A stretch of 62,615 nt of DNA from positions 1 through 62,615 of the forward strand of contig NZ_FNRJ01000019.1 of assembly GCF_900107855.1 (NCBI RefSeq), in the 5' to 3' direction. The notes beneath the pieces were generated by a model that did not search any database, was not told the origin of the DNA, and saw only the letters and a program-made list of their open reading frames with translations. The position numbers and the translations under genes are program-made. Origin of the DNA: Marinobacterium iners DSM 11526. GTDB lineage: Bacteria > Pseudomonadota > Gammaproteobacteria > Pseudomonadales > Balneatricaceae. This document shows, one piece after another, positions 17,379 to 26,793 of the stretch; within the stretch, counting starts at the first letter, position 1, and each line of letters opens with the position of its first letter.

Positions 17379-19646
17379 CTAACCAAGAAAATATTTTTCA
17401 AACTCTTCAACAGGTATGGGTGGGGATACTAGGTAACCCTGTGCCCAGTCACACCCGAGCTCCTGAAGTAGTTTAGCTTGTTCTTCAGTCTCGACCCCCT
17501 CGGCAAGGGTGCGAACATCAAGGGCTTTTGCCAAAGTAATAATGGTTTTAACTACTTCCAGATCACTTGCACTTTCTTGCATGTTTTTGACAAATCGCAT
17601 GTCAATTTTCAGCAGTGTGAACGGCATGCGGGTGAGATATGCCAAGTTGGAATACCCAGTCCCAAAGTCATCAATGGCTAGTGAAACACCCAGCTCTCGT
17701 AGCTGCCTCAAGTTATTTTGAATAGTTGAGTCGTTTTCCGCCAGCACGCTTTCGACAAGCTCAATCTCTAATCGTGCAGGGGGTAGGTCCACGCGTGCCA
17801 GCAGAGCTTGTAAGTGATCTGCCCAGGTTGATGTGTTGATGTCGTCGGCTGTCTGGTTAATGGCAATATGGAATTCGGTCGGCAAGCACCCACGCTGCTG
17901 CCAGTCTGCCAGTAGCTCAATACTTTCATTTAATATCCAGCTATCCAGCTCTTCCATCACAGGAGTACCTGAAATAGCAGGAAGAAAATCTGCAGGGGAG
18001 AGTAAAGAAAGAGAGGAGTGTTGCCAGCGTATTAAAGCTTCCGCACCCATGATGCGCCGAGTATTTAAATCGAACTTGGGTTGCAGATAAATAAGCATCT
18101 CCCCTCGTTGAATTGCCAAAGGAAGTTCGGTACGGAGTTTGAATTTAGCGTCGAGCTGTTCACCCATAGTTTGGCCGTAGAGCACAAACCTATTTCGGCC
18201 AGACGCTTTAGCCTGATTAACGGCAGTGTCAGCAAATTTTAGCAGTGTGTCGGCATCATGTGCGTGGTCAGGAAAAAGTGCAACTCCAACAGAGAGTGAA
18301 GGTGCATACCCCGGGATGCCCGGTAAATTAACAGGTTTGTGTAAGCCAATGACCAATTTTTCTGCTACTTCCAAAGCGGCTGCTTCCCGAGTCTCTGGTA
18401 ATAACACCACGAAGTCATCACCGCCTATTCGTGCAATGGTGTCCCCGCTACGAAGCGTTGCTCGTAGCTGCTTGCTAATATTAACCAGTAAATCATCGCC
18501 GACAATATGACCTAAGCTGTCATTGACTTCTTTGAAATGGTCCAAATCAACGAACATAACCGCAAATCCATGGTTGTGTCTCTTGCTGACACGTAGTAAT
18601 TGTTCCAGTCGGTCATTTAGTAAGTCGCGATTAGGTAGCCCGGTGAGTGAATCGTAATTAGCAAGTTTTATTGCTTGTGCTTGAGTTTCTCGGAGAATTG
18701 TAATATCCGACTGAATATCAATATACCCCTGAAGGCATCCGTCACTATCTGTAATTGCACTGATGGTAGTAAGTGCAGTGTAGAAGCTACCGTCAGCTGT
18801 ACAGTTAGTAACCTCACCCGTCCAGTGGCCTGTGTAATTAATGTCTGCCCACATTTTTTTGTAAAATGAAATATCATGAATCCCAGATGATAGAATATTT
18901 GGATTTTTACCAACTACCTCTTGAGCAGAATATCCAGTGATACGCTCAAATGCTGGGTTTACACGGATGATATTTTTATCAATATTGGTTACCAGAACTG
19001 CCTCGGTTGTATGCATAAAAATATTTTCACCTAGGCTCTCGCACTTTTCTGGCTTCTCATTATTATTAATATCGTGACACATATCAGTAACTTCCGAAAA
19101 TGAGTCTTTTGAATCAAGATCAGGGAGTCTATTTGTGGATAATGATTGCTCTTTTATCTGCTTGTGCTCTGATAAAATAAGAACTATCTGGATAATATCT
19201 TCTAATGTAGGAAGACGTTTTAGGTGAGTATGTTGCCAAGCTAATCCACGCTGATCCTCTACCTTTAAAGCAAGTGGATTGGCCAATATCATTTCTCCCG
19301 AGTTGAAGGCCTGCTCTAGAGCATGCTGGAAGGCTCTCGAACTATCTGGCTCAAGAAGCTCCAGAAGTGTGTGACTCGAAAATTGACCTTGACATATATG
19401 TTTGAGCCATTCTTGAGCTTTTGGGTTCGCGGAAAGAATCCCCCCCTTTCTATCCACGTGTAATACAGCTACAGGAAGCGACGCAAAAGAGGTTATAGCA
19501 GCCTTACATTCGTTGATAATATGGCGAAGAGGAGAGGGGATTTCATGGCTAACAGCCTCTAATTTAGACAGAATATCGTCCACACTATCCAATTTTTCGT
19601 GTGCAAGAGCGAAAAATTTACAGGTTGAACTTCTTGAGGCTGCCAA
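17379..19646 (-). CDS. PAS-PAS-GGDEF-EAL cyclic-di-GMP protein
   Basis: 755 residues. Translation begins at TTG 19646, supported by AAGGAG nine bases before it. Cytosolic: no membrane segment. A PAS-like region (~55-160), a second PAS (~210-320, VNPAFERITGYSAQEVVGKN), a GGDEF domain with active-site variant GGDDF (~408-412) and an EAL domain with E536-A-L, IDDFGTGYSN and EGVETEEQ. Both catalytic motifs look usable, so it may make and degrade c-di-GMP; the net activity cannot be read from sequence. The N-terminal Cys/Ser segment could be a redox or ligand sensor. Convergent with hsdR. Confidence 0.9.
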   Translation of the reverse strand: MAASRSSTCKFFALAHEKLDSVDDILSKLEAVSHEIPSPLRHIINECKAAITSFASLPVAVLHVDRKGGILSANPKAQEWLKHICQGQFSSHTLLELLEPDSSRAFQHALEQAFNSGEMILANPLALKVEDQRGLAWQHTHLKRLPTLEDIIQIVLILSEHKQIKEQSLSTNRLPDLDSKDSFSEVTDMCHDINNNEKPEKCESLGENIFMHTTEAVLVTNIDKNIIRVNPAFERITGYSAQEVVGKNPNILSSGIHDISFYKKMWADINYTGHWTGEVTNCTADGSFYTALTTISAITDSDGCLQGYIDIQSDITILRETQAQAIKLANYDSLTGLPNRDLLNDRLEQLLRVSKRHNHGFAVMFVDLDHFKEVNDSLGHIVGDDLLVNISKQLRATLRSGDTIARIGGDDFVVLLPETREAAALEVAEKLVIGLHKPVNLPGIPGYAPSLSVGVALFPDHAHDADTLLKFADTAVNQAKASGRNRFVLYGQTMGEQLDAKFKLRTELPLAIQRGEMLIYLQPKFDLNTRRIMGAEALIRWQHSSLSLLSPADFLPAISGTPVMEELDSWILNESIELLADWQQRGCLPTEFHIAINQTADDINTSTWADHLQALLARVDLPPARLEIELVESVLAENDSTIQNNLRQLRELGVSLAIDDFGTGYSNLAYLTRMPFTLLKIDMRFVKNMQESASDLEVVKTIITLAKALDVRTLAEGVETEEQAKLLQELGCDWAQGYLVSPPIPVEEFEKYFLG

Positions 19647-19987
19647 AATTTTATCTCCTTATTATCCCTGCAGTAATTCTAGAAGCTCCTGCTTTAATGC
19701 AATCGTCGCCAAGTTAAGCTGTTGAAAGTGGCTCAGAATAATGAAAACCGGTTCAATAGACACATTAGAGGAAAGGTAGGACTCACCGGAGCCTCAAGTC
19801 TCTGTTGTCTATAGGTGATATGTTGGAGTGCAAGCAGTGAGTTTGATCGAAACAGCGTGTCGTATAAACCACCCACATCACAAGGTTAATCACCGATCAT
19901 ACACATCCTGTATCTATGGGTTACCTACCCAAGTAATGGAAAATATCCCGAATTGGGATGTTTTGCAAACCCACTTACATTGCCGCC
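19647..19987. other. upstream region between divergent genes
   Basis: About 340 bases separate the PAS-GGDEF-EAL gene from the XRE regulator. I see no gene or strong repeat. It should hold the promoters of both divergent genes. Confidence 0.4.
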
Positions 19988-20239
19988 ATGGTAAAGATTC
20001 TGTGGGAACCCCGACAGTCGGCCTTCCGTCAAGCTCTGCGAGACCTGCGTAAGCAAGCGGGTCTCAGCCAAGTGGAGTTGGCGGCACGGCTTGACAAGCC
20101 TCAGAGCTTCGTATCGAAGTATGAAAGCGGCGAACGTCGACTTGAATACATCGAAGTGGAGATGATCTGCCGTGCCTGCAACACGACCCTCGGGGCCTTT
20201 GCAGAGGCCTTTGAGCGTGATTGCCCGTGGGGAAAGTAA
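19988..20239 (+). CDS. XRE-family helix-turn-helix regulator
   Basis: 83 residues from ATG 19988. The whole protein is one HTH domain: FRQALRDLRKQAGLSQVELA...RLDKPQSFVSKYESGERRLEYIEV, with the typical recognition-helix text. No ligand-binding part. An in-frame upstream start at 19958 exists but lacks support. It sits alone between two c-di-GMP genes; it could be an orphan antitoxin-like or local repressor, but no toxin is next to it. Confidence 0.8.
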   Translation: MVKILWEPRQSAFRQALRDLRKQAGLSQVELAARLDKPQSFVSKYESGERRLEYIEVEMICRACNTTLGAFAEAFERDCPWGK

Positions 20240-20657
20240 TTGATAACACGTCAATTACTATGCCGGAAAGGTATTCCTGAGCGAGACAGGCGGATCTCTG
20301 CCGGATGGTAGACAGCCCGATCGGCAGAGTAGTGTGGGTCACGGAAGTTGAAAGTGATCGCGGATGCCTCCTGCAAGGGTCCAGCCCCGGTGCATGCCTG
20401 ACGCGGTGCGGGTACAGCAAACGCAGTTATGTCACAAGGTCGAAACAATTTAACTGCTGAAGAAGCGTATGAGTTGGAGCAAGAAGGGTATCGAAACAGG
20501 CTACTATGCAATTCGAACGCACTCAGGGATGGATGTTATGAATAATGAAAAGCGATATGACGTTCGGTACAACCCACATTAATACAAGCTCTTGGGTGTA
20601 CCAAATTATGCGCTAAACGTTGCCAAAAAAATCGCGTGACCACAAGGATGCTAATTT
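20240..20657. other. gene-poor stretch
   Basis: No convincing gene. An 8-bp inverted repeat (CTCTGCCG near 20295 with CGGCAGAG near 20320) could be a hairpin closing the XRE gene. A 38-codon frame from 20429 (MSQGRNNLTAEEAYELEQEG...) has no ribosome-binding site or recognised family, so I do not call it. Confidence 0.35.
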
Positions 20658-22643
20658 TCAGGTATCCACCGATGCTGTTTTAAGAGAATCGTCTGCGATA
20701 ACCTGATTACGGCCTGTATTTTTAGCTTGGTACAATGCTTTGTCGGTTCGGGCCAATAGGGCGCTCGGTGGCTCCCCGCGCTGGTGCATGGCGAGACCAA
20801 AGCTGGCAGTAACATGCAGGGTGTGGCCTGTAATGATACAGCGGTGATGGTCCATACTCTCTCGAACCCGCTCTGCCAATTGGTAGAGATCATTCAAGTG
20901 CAGATGTTTGATCACCAGTAGAAATTCTTCACCGCCGATCCGGCCAACACAGTCGTGGGGGCGAAGCAGTTCACGGGCTAAACGGGTATATTCAATGAGC
21001 ACCTGATCACCAGCAGCGTGACCATAGGTGTCATTCACGCTCTTGAAATGGTCTAGGTCAAACATGATGATGCCAAATTCCGTATCGGTCTTGATCACCT
21101 GCTCCAGTTGTTGAAGTATTGCACGGCGGTTAAGGTAGCCAGTGAGTTCGTCTGTTTCTGCCTGTCGGCGCAGTTTTTTCTCTGCTGTGACCTTTTCCCG
21201 ATCATCGCTGAAAGTGATGACTGCACCGCCAGACTCTGATTTTGGGAGCGGGCTAACCGTCATGCTAACCGGTATGATGATGCCTTCTCGGGTGCAGATA
21301 TAGTCGCGTTCTCTATGCTGGCGCTGACCGGTGCGAATGGCGTGGGTGGTTAAGCACTCTTCCCGGTCAAGGTTTTCACCTTCTGCAGTTACGTGAATAA
21401 TGTCGTGCAAACAGCGGCCCAGTATCTCTTTTTCTTGCCAGCCCAATAAGCGCTCTGCCTCTGGGTTCAACCAGCGCGTGAGTCCCTGTGTATCAATCAT
21501 TATGACACCGTTGCCCATCTCATTAGTTACCAGGCGCAATTGCTGCTCGTTGATCAATAGGCGATGATAGAGCTGCAGGTGTTTCAAACGAAGCCGGTGC
21601 CAGCCGAATAGTAATAAAAACCCTGCCAGCGCAGTGGTCCCTAACAGCCCTGCGGCATGTATTTGGTATTGTTGGGTGAGGGCATTACATGCTTTACCGG
21701 ATTCTCGCAGCCCGATCAGCCAGCGCGGTGACTGGGCTTGCTGGCTACCATACGCAGTCCATGAATAGAGCAGACAGTCCTGTCCTAATGTGAGCTGCCC
21801 GAAGTCTTGAGATGCCATTTGCTGCCAAAGAGAGGGCTCCTCCACTGCTAGGCCGCTTTGTGGCTCAAACATAAACAGCCAATCCTGCTTGTCTCCTCCA
21901 TGTAACCACTGTCCTTTATCGTTCAGGAGTATGGGACGCAGAGGGGCAGGCAGGTGGTTGCTGAGCTGCTGAAGAAGCTCTTCGGCGCGGTAGTTTACAA
22001 CTACCAGACCGTTTAACTGCGTGTGCCGGTACACTGGATGCACCATGCGCAGCATTGGCTTGAACGGCACTTCGATCTCATTTTGCTCGATATTCAGGTC
22101 CAAAGGTGACAAATAGGTGTAACCAGGCGCAAGCTTCATGCCCTCGGCTGTGTAATAGCGCTGAGCTTTGTTCTGTAGCGCGTCAGCCGGTACCCGATAG
22201 ACATCCTTCCCTGATCGGTTAATGCGAACGCTCTCGTGACCATTTACATCAAGCAGGCGGATCTGGTCGTAGGAAGGGCGTAATCGCGCAAGACTCAAAT
22301 AGTCCTCCTGCAACAGCTCAAGCGTATTGGTGGAGGGGTGAAGCAGGTGGCGTTGAAGCAGGGGAGAGGTTGCCAAACGGACCGTATCCAGCTCGACAGT
22401 ACGGAGTGTGGTCTCAAGTACCTCCTTCAGTTGTACTTGGTAAAAATTGCGTCGCTGTGTTTGTAACTGCTGTTCTTGTTGCCAGTCTCGATACAGGCTT
22501 AATGCACCCAACAACAGCACGAGCCCCAGAGCCAGCAGTCCCACAAGCCAAAAGAACACTATCCTGTGGTGAGGAATGTTCGGCTTTGATTGGAGCGTTG
22601 TGTCGCCTTTAAGCTGTTCTTTCCTAGTCAAAAACGGCACCAC
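20658..22643 (-). CDS. membrane sensor diguanylate cyclase (dCache-like, PAS, GGDEF)
   Basis: Up to 661 residues; the start is a GTG near 22643. A first membrane helix (~27-50, VFFWLVGLLALGLVLLLGAL) and a second (~333-352) enclose a periplasmic double-Cache-like domain with YDQIRLLDVNGHESVRIN, typical of small-ligand sensors. A PAS domain (~370-490, GVIMIDTQGLTRWLNPEAERLLGW) and a GGDEF domain follow. The active site is GGEEF at ~570-574 with MFDLDHFKSVNDTYGH intact, so it should synthesise c-di-GMP. No EAL part. The ligand is unknown. Confidence 0.9.
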   Translation of the reverse strand: MVPFLTRKEQLKGDTTLQSKPNIPHHRIVFFWLVGLLALGLVLLLGALSLYRDWQQEQQLQTQRRNFYQVQLKEVLETTLRTVELDTVRLATSPLLQRHLLHPSTNTLELLQEDYLSLARLRPSYDQIRLLDVNGHESVRINRSGKDVYRVPADALQNKAQRYYTAEGMKLAPGYTYLSPLDLNIEQNEIEVPFKPMLRMVHPVYRHTQLNGLVVVNYRAEELLQQLSNHLPAPLRPILLNDKGQWLHGGDKQDWLFMFEPQSGLAVEEPSLWQQMASQDFGQLTLGQDCLLYSWTAYGSQQAQSPRWLIGLRESGKACNALTQQYQIHAAGLLGTTALAGFLLLFGWHRLRLKHLQLYHRLLINEQQLRLVTNEMGNGVIMIDTQGLTRWLNPEAERLLGWQEKEILGRCLHDIIHVTAEGENLDREECLTTHAIRTGQRQHRERDYICTREGIIIPVSMTVSPLPKSESGGAVITFSDDREKVTAEKKLRRQAETDELTGYLNRRAILQQLEQVIKTDTEFGIIMFDLDHFKSVNDTYGHAAGDQVLIEYTRLARELLRPHDCVGRIGGEEFLLVIKHLHLNDLYQLAERVRESMDHHRCIITGHTLHVTASFGLAMHQRGEPPSALLARTDKALYQAKNTGRNQVIADDSLKTASVDT

Positions 22644-22711
22644 ACTGTAGTTCTACCTAAAATACAACGAACAAAAAACACTCAGACGGTCGACAGAATA
22701 TGGACCGGGCG

Positions 22712-22930
22712 TGTAGTGGTCAACTAATACCGGACAGTGAATTAAATTTTTCTTCTGCCACAGCGGGTGGCAATCCTTGGTTGTACTGATGTGGCCGTTG
22801 CCAGTTGTATCGCTCCATCAGGTAGAGGCTGATGGAGCGCTGGGCTTCACGTGCTGACGCCTATCCGACCATAGGCATCCATTCGGACGTGTAACTACGG
22901 AACACCCTCTCCATTTCGGTGCAGAATTTA
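22712..22930 (-). pseudogene. IS3-family transposase C-terminal remnant
   Basis: On the minus strand the text TEMERVFRSYTSEWMPMVG, then (after an in-frame TAG) ASAREAQRSISLYLMERYNW and RPHQYNQGLPPAVAEEKFNS ending SGIS-stop at 22720 matches the integrase C-terminus of IS3-family elements. The rest of the IS is absent, and the TAG replaces the usual Tyr codon. The end TGTAGTGGTCAACTAATACC at 22712 looks like the IS terminal repeat. Confidence 0.8.
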
Positions 22931-23123
22931 GAAGCTCGCTGTTGGTAAGAAGCGGCTCAAGGAATATCTCGTTTTGTAGGTCTATAGTTCTATTGTCCGT
23001 GAGATGTACTGTTTTTTCAGTATGAAGAGTCCGTTTTTTCCAAGTGACTGTATAGGATAAGGAGGTTACATATGATGTAATATCGTAGATAACTGTATCT
23101 AAAGAGTAACACTTGTTGAGAGT
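22931..23123. promoter_or_regulatory. probable promoter region of the EAL/binding-protein operon
   Basis: An AT-rich stretch (about 22980-23110) separates the IS remnant from the next gene. It has several TATGAT/TATAGG-like boxes, but I could not settle a single promoter. Confidence 0.3.
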
Positions 23124-25493
23124 GTGCGGATGATAGAGCTACTGAAAACCTATAAAAAACAGCATCCGTTGTCATTGCGTATAGTGCTGATAATAGTGGC
23201 TTGCAGCGGGCTCTTTGCGATGTTGGTGGCGGCTACCCAACTGTACAGCCGATATCACTCAGATCAGGAGGTTCTGGCCCAACGCCTTGCCGATGCAGAG
23301 TCCGCCTTTCTGGAAGACATTAATGAGGCGCTGTGGCGCCTGGACGAGTCACTAATTCGGCAAAATGTCGAAGGTATTCAGCGTTTGCCTTTTATTGTGC
23401 GCGCTCAGCTCATCACCGAACAGCAAAGGGTGTATGCCGTGGGGCGGCAGATTGAAAGCCGTTGGGTAAAAAAGCGTGCTTATGACGTTGTACGCAGTAT
23501 GAGTGGAAAAACAATACGGCTGGGGCAGTTAACGGTATGGGTGGACGAACGCTCCATCATTAAGAATGTCAAAGAGCAAGCGTTGGAAACCCTCGTACTT
23601 CAGGCTTTGAAAACTGCCATCGTGTCAGCCCTGATTCTCATCATTCTTCATTTCATGTTATTCAGGCACCTAAGGTCGTTACACCGGGTGGCAACATCTT
23701 TGAGTGCTAACAATCTATCATTGCCGTTCTGGCTTGATCGACCGAATCACACACCTGACGAGTTGGATCATGTTTGCAAAGCGTTAGATGACATGCGCCT
23801 CAGGCTTGAGAAGGGTGTTGATGAAATTCAGTTCATGCAAACGGAGATGCGACGAATCTATCTTGCTGCCGACAGCAGTAGTTCCGCCGTCGCGATATTT
23901 TCTGTTGAAGAGGGGCATTGTCTCTACCGGAATAATGGCTTTCAGCATTTTTTTGGTGAAGCCGACCATCTGTTTAAGCTGATTTGCTTGCTTGATCCAG
24001 ATGTGGAATTCACCCAATGGCTATTGCAACTTAAGCAGAATGGTAGCTGGCAACATGAGTTGTTCTGGCCCGACAGGCAGCAGCCCCGCTGGCTTAGCGC
24101 CCGGTGTCTTTTTTACATGGATAATGCAGAAGAGCTTGTCATGTTGACAGCCTCTGACATCAGTGAACTGCGCGAGGCCCATGAACGTGAACGGCATCTC
24201 ATGGAGCATGACTTGTTGACAGGGTTGCCCAATGTGCAATCAGGCTTGCAGGAAGCTAATAAATTGCTCCAACAGGCCGAGCAGCAGTCTTTGCGGCTGG
24301 CGGTTATGGCATTCTCATTGAAATCTTTTAAAGCAGTGATCGAATCTTTCGGTACGCGGTATGCTGATCAACTTGTACTACGCGTATCGGAGACACTTAG
24401 TAGCTTCATTCCTGAGGATGCGCTACTGGTACGTAGTGCCGATAACCAGTTCATTTGCGCGATGGTATTGCATCAGCATGGTGATGATTACCTTTTGGCA
24501 CTGCTGGAGCAACTGAGAAGCCTGTTGAGCCAACCTCTTAAGTTGAAGGGGCAAATTGTTGATTGTGGCTTTTATGCAGGCGTTAGCCTTTTTCCAGTTG
24601 ACGGGATCAATATCGAACAACTTCATCAACGGGCGCTCTCTGCGCTCCACAGAGCGTATACTGAAACCCCCAGAAGCCGGTATTACTTTTATGACAACTC
24701 GATGGAGGGTCTGGCGTCGCGGAGACTCAAAATAGCAGCCCTGTTGAACACGGGAAAAATGCTTGAAGAGCTTGAGCTTCATTACCAACCACTTGTATGC
24801 ACAAAAAGCGGCGAGACGATAGGCTGTGAAGCACTTGCCCGTTGGCAGAATGATGAGCTTGGCTTTATTCCACCGCCCGAATTTATTTCGGTGGCAGAAA
24901 AAAACGGTCAAATTATTGAGTTGGGAGAGCTGATTCTGCAGCGTGCATGTCTGCAGCTAAGGGAGTGGCAGAAGATTGAGCCGCAGCTCCAAATGAGCGT
25001 GAATATATCCCCCCTTCAGGTGATGGACACTGACTTTATCAATGTTATAAAGAACGCACTCCAGTTATCAGGTATATCGCCGGGCTCTCTGAAACTTGAA
25101 GTGACCGAGCAACTGATGCTGCAATCGAATAATGACATTCTGAACAAGCTCAATACCATCAAGCAGCTTGGAGTTCAGTTAGTGATTGATGACTTCGGCG
25201 TTGGCTATGCGTCGTTGAATTATCTGTGTGGTTATCCATTTGAAGTGCTCAAAATCGATCAGTCCTTTATTCGTAATATTGCACAGGAAGAGAACCTGTA
25301 TACCTTGACGGCAACGATAACTCAGCTGGCGCACTCACTCGGCCTGAAAGTGGTTGCTGAAGGTGTTGAGACCGAAGAAATTGCGATGCTACTTCGGCAA
25401 ATGGGCTGTGATCTGATGCAAGGTTACCTGTTCAGTCGACCGTTGCCTGCAGAGGCATTTCTGGAGCGCTTGAAAGGGCAGGGCCAGTCATGA
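23124..25493 (+). CDS. membrane HAMP-like/PAS/degenerate GGDEF/EAL phosphodiesterase
   Basis: 789 residues (start GTG 23124 or ATG 23130). Two membrane helices (~18-40 and ~160-180) enclose a ~120-residue periplasmic domain; a HAMP-like linker and PAS-like region follow. The GGDEF domain lacks its signature (RSADNQF near 438), so it should not make c-di-GMP. The EAL domain is intact: E569-A-L in [38 protein letters not shown]. It overlaps the next gene (a periplasmic binding protein) by ATGA, which suggests a signalling pair in which the binding protein reports to the periplasmic domain. Confidence 0.9.
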   Translation: MRMIELLKTYKKQHPLSLRIVLIIVACSGLFAMLVAATQLYSRYHSDQEVLAQRLADAESAFLEDINEALWRLDESLIRQNVEGIQRLPFIVRAQLITEQQRVYAVGRQIESRWVKKRAYDVVRSMSGKTIRLGQLTVWVDERSIIKNVKEQALETLVLQALKTAIVSALILIILHFMLFRHLRSLHRVATSLSANNLSLPFWLDRPNHTPDELDHVCKALDDMRLRLEKGVDEIQFMQTEMRRIYLAADSSSSAVAIFSVEEGHCLYRNNGFQHFFGEADHLFKLICLLDPDVEFTQWLLQLKQNGSWQHELFWPDRQQPRWLSARCLFYMDNAEELVMLTASDISELREAHERERHLMEHDLLTGLPNVQSGLQEANKLLQQAEQQSLRLAVMAFSLKSFKAVIESFGTRYADQLVLRVSETLSSFIPEDALLVRSADNQFICAMVLHQHGDDYLLALLEQLRSLLSQPLKLKGQIVDCGFYAGVSLFPVDGINIEQLHQRALSALHRAYTETPRSRYYFYDNSMEGLASRRLKIAALLNTGKMLEELELHYQPLVCTKSGETIGCEALARWQNDELGFIPPPEFISVAEKNGQIIELGELILQRACLQLREWQKIEPQLQMSVNISPLQVMDTDFINVIKNALQLSGISPGSLKLEVTEQLMLQSNNDILNKLNTIKQLGVQLVIDDFGVGYASLNYLCGYPFEVLKIDQSFIRNIAQEENLYTLTATITQLAHSLGLKVVAEGVETEEIAMLLRQMGCDLMQGYLFSRPLPAEAFLERLKGQGQS

Positions 25494-26356
25494 AAGTCCT
25501 CATAAGGTTCCTTGTGCTTTATATGGTGTGTTTCTCTGCAGCAGCCTCCACAATCATACGTTATCAACCCGCATACAGTGAAAATGACAGGCGTCACGAT
25601 TATTTCTTGACGATCCTTAATATGGCACTGGAAGAGACGCGTTCGGACTACGGTGACTACCAGCTGGTGGCGGCGCCCTTGCAGGTTACACAGGAACGGG
25701 CATTTGAGCTGGTAAGTACAGGGGCTGACATTAATATATTCTGGGGTATGAGTAGTTTGCGAAGAGAGACGCTGGCTCGTGCTGTTCCCTTCCCCTTGTT
25801 AAGGGGGCTGCTGGGCAACCGCGTTTTATTGATAAACCCGGAGCAGGAAGAAAGCTTTAATCGCGTCCACGATATTGTAGCCCTGAGTCGATTGGTGGCG
25901 ATTCAGGGTGATAATTGGCCGGATACGGCTATTCTGCGGCACAATGGACTACAGGTGCTCAGCTCAAGCGATTATGACAGCCTGTTTGCCATGCTGGAAT
26001 ATAAGCGTGGTGATTATTTCCCGCGCAGTATCGCAGAAGTATGGGATGAGCTTGACAGCCCATTGGGTGAAGGATTTTCCGTGTATCCCAAACTGATACT
26101 GCAATATTCAGGTCCCATTTATTTCTTTGTATCACCGCGCAACAAGCAGCTAGCTGAACGTTTGCAAACCGGTCTGGAGCGAGCTTGGCGCAGTGGTCGT
26201 TTCAACAACCTGTTCTACTCGCGGTCAGAGCTGCAGAAGGCGTTCAAATTCATGAAAGAGCCTGAAGTTCGTGTCTTGCGACTTTCTTCACCTTGGAAGT
26301 TGCCTTCGCTAGAGCAAGTAAGGCCAGAATACTGGCTGCCCGGATCAGGTTTTTGA
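25490..26356 (+). CDS. periplasmic solute-binding-protein-like sensor partner
   Basis: 288 residues, ATG at 25490 overlapping the EAL gene's stop by four bases. A signal peptide ([20 protein letters not shown]) leads to a two-lobed binding fold of the SBP_bac_3 type: [68 protein letters not shown]. No transporter genes adjoin, so transport is unlikely; the coupling to a membrane EAL protein argues for a ligand sensor. The ligand is unknown. Confidence 0.75.
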   Translation: MKVLIRFLVLYMVCFSAAASTIIRYQPAYSENDRRHDYFLTILNMALEETRSDYGDYQLVAAPLQVTQERAFELVSTGADINIFWGMSSLRRETLARAVPFPLLRGLLGNRVLLINPEQEESFNRVHDIVALSRLVAIQGDNWPDTAILRHNGLQVLSSSDYDSLFAMLEYKRGDYFPRSIAEVWDELDSPLGEGFSVYPKLILQYSGPIYFFVSPRNKQLAERLQTGLERAWRSGRFNNLFYSRSELQKAFKFMKEPEVRVLRLSSPWKLPSLEQVRPEYWLPGSGF

Positions 26357-26374
26357 AGGCGCGTAACTGAGCTT

Positions 26375-26560
26375 GCAGACAAGTGATTAATCAGGCTTTC
26401 ATGCCCTTGCACGGCTGCAGCCCGATCAGCTTCAACCCGGTTGAACTCGCACTGGAGGGTAAGTTGAGCGTTCATCAGATCACCTTTATACATTCGGACA
26501 TGAGCTTGGTGATGTTCACGAAAGAGCGGCGGGCGCGATCCAGGATGGGAGAGAAAGGCG
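26375..26560 (-). pseudogene. decayed fragment of inovirus regulatory genes
   Basis: This segment aligns closely with 38160-38430 of the prophage downstream. Shared minus-strand text includes CEFNRVEADRAAAVQ (phage: CEFNQVEADRAAAVQ) preceded by MNAQL (phage MTAQL), and the start region of the neighbouring HTH gene. About 95 bases of that HTH gene are missing between GAGCGGCGGGC and GCGCGATCCA, a deletion at a GCGGGC repeat. Both genes are cut and non-functional. It marks an older, related inovirus insertion here. Confidence 0.8.
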
Positions 26561-26577
26561 GAGGTGAAGCTGGCACT

Positions 26578-26727
26578 TCAATCTTTGTCGCTATTCATTT
26601 CCTTCTTAAAGGCTTTCAGGGCGCAGCCCAGATCGCTTCCTACTGAATGCAGTTTGTTCCTGCCAAACAGTAAAAGAATGATTACGAATACAATCAACAG
26701 TTGCCACATACTGATACCGGCCAACAT
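26578..26727 (-). CDS. tatA: minimal TatA/TatE-type translocase subunit
   Basis: 49 residues, ATG 26727 with AGGAGG nine bases before it. The sequence ([20 protein letters not shown], then [20 protein letters not shown] and a short KKEMNSDKD tail) has the TatA hallmarks: an N-terminal membrane helix, the FG hinge, and the amphipathic helix with GSDLG.A.K.FKK. TatA forms the pore of the twin-arginine exporter. The usual long acidic tail is almost absent. It lies 66 bases after the amidase gene, whose product carries a twin-arginine signal, so it is probably a dedicated subunit. tatB and tatC are not in the window. Confidence 0.9.
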   Translation of the reverse strand: MLAGISMWQLLIVFVIILLLFGRNKLHSVGSDLGCALKAFKKEMNSDKD

Positions 26728-26793
26728 GGCTCTTGCCTCCTGTGTGGGCAGGTGAGTTCATAGGGAGAGGGCATATCGCCCCCTCCTGGACTG

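Noticed and set aside
20429..20545. 38-codon frame MSQGRNNLTAEEAYELEQEG...
   Set aside because: No ribosome-binding site, no family, short.
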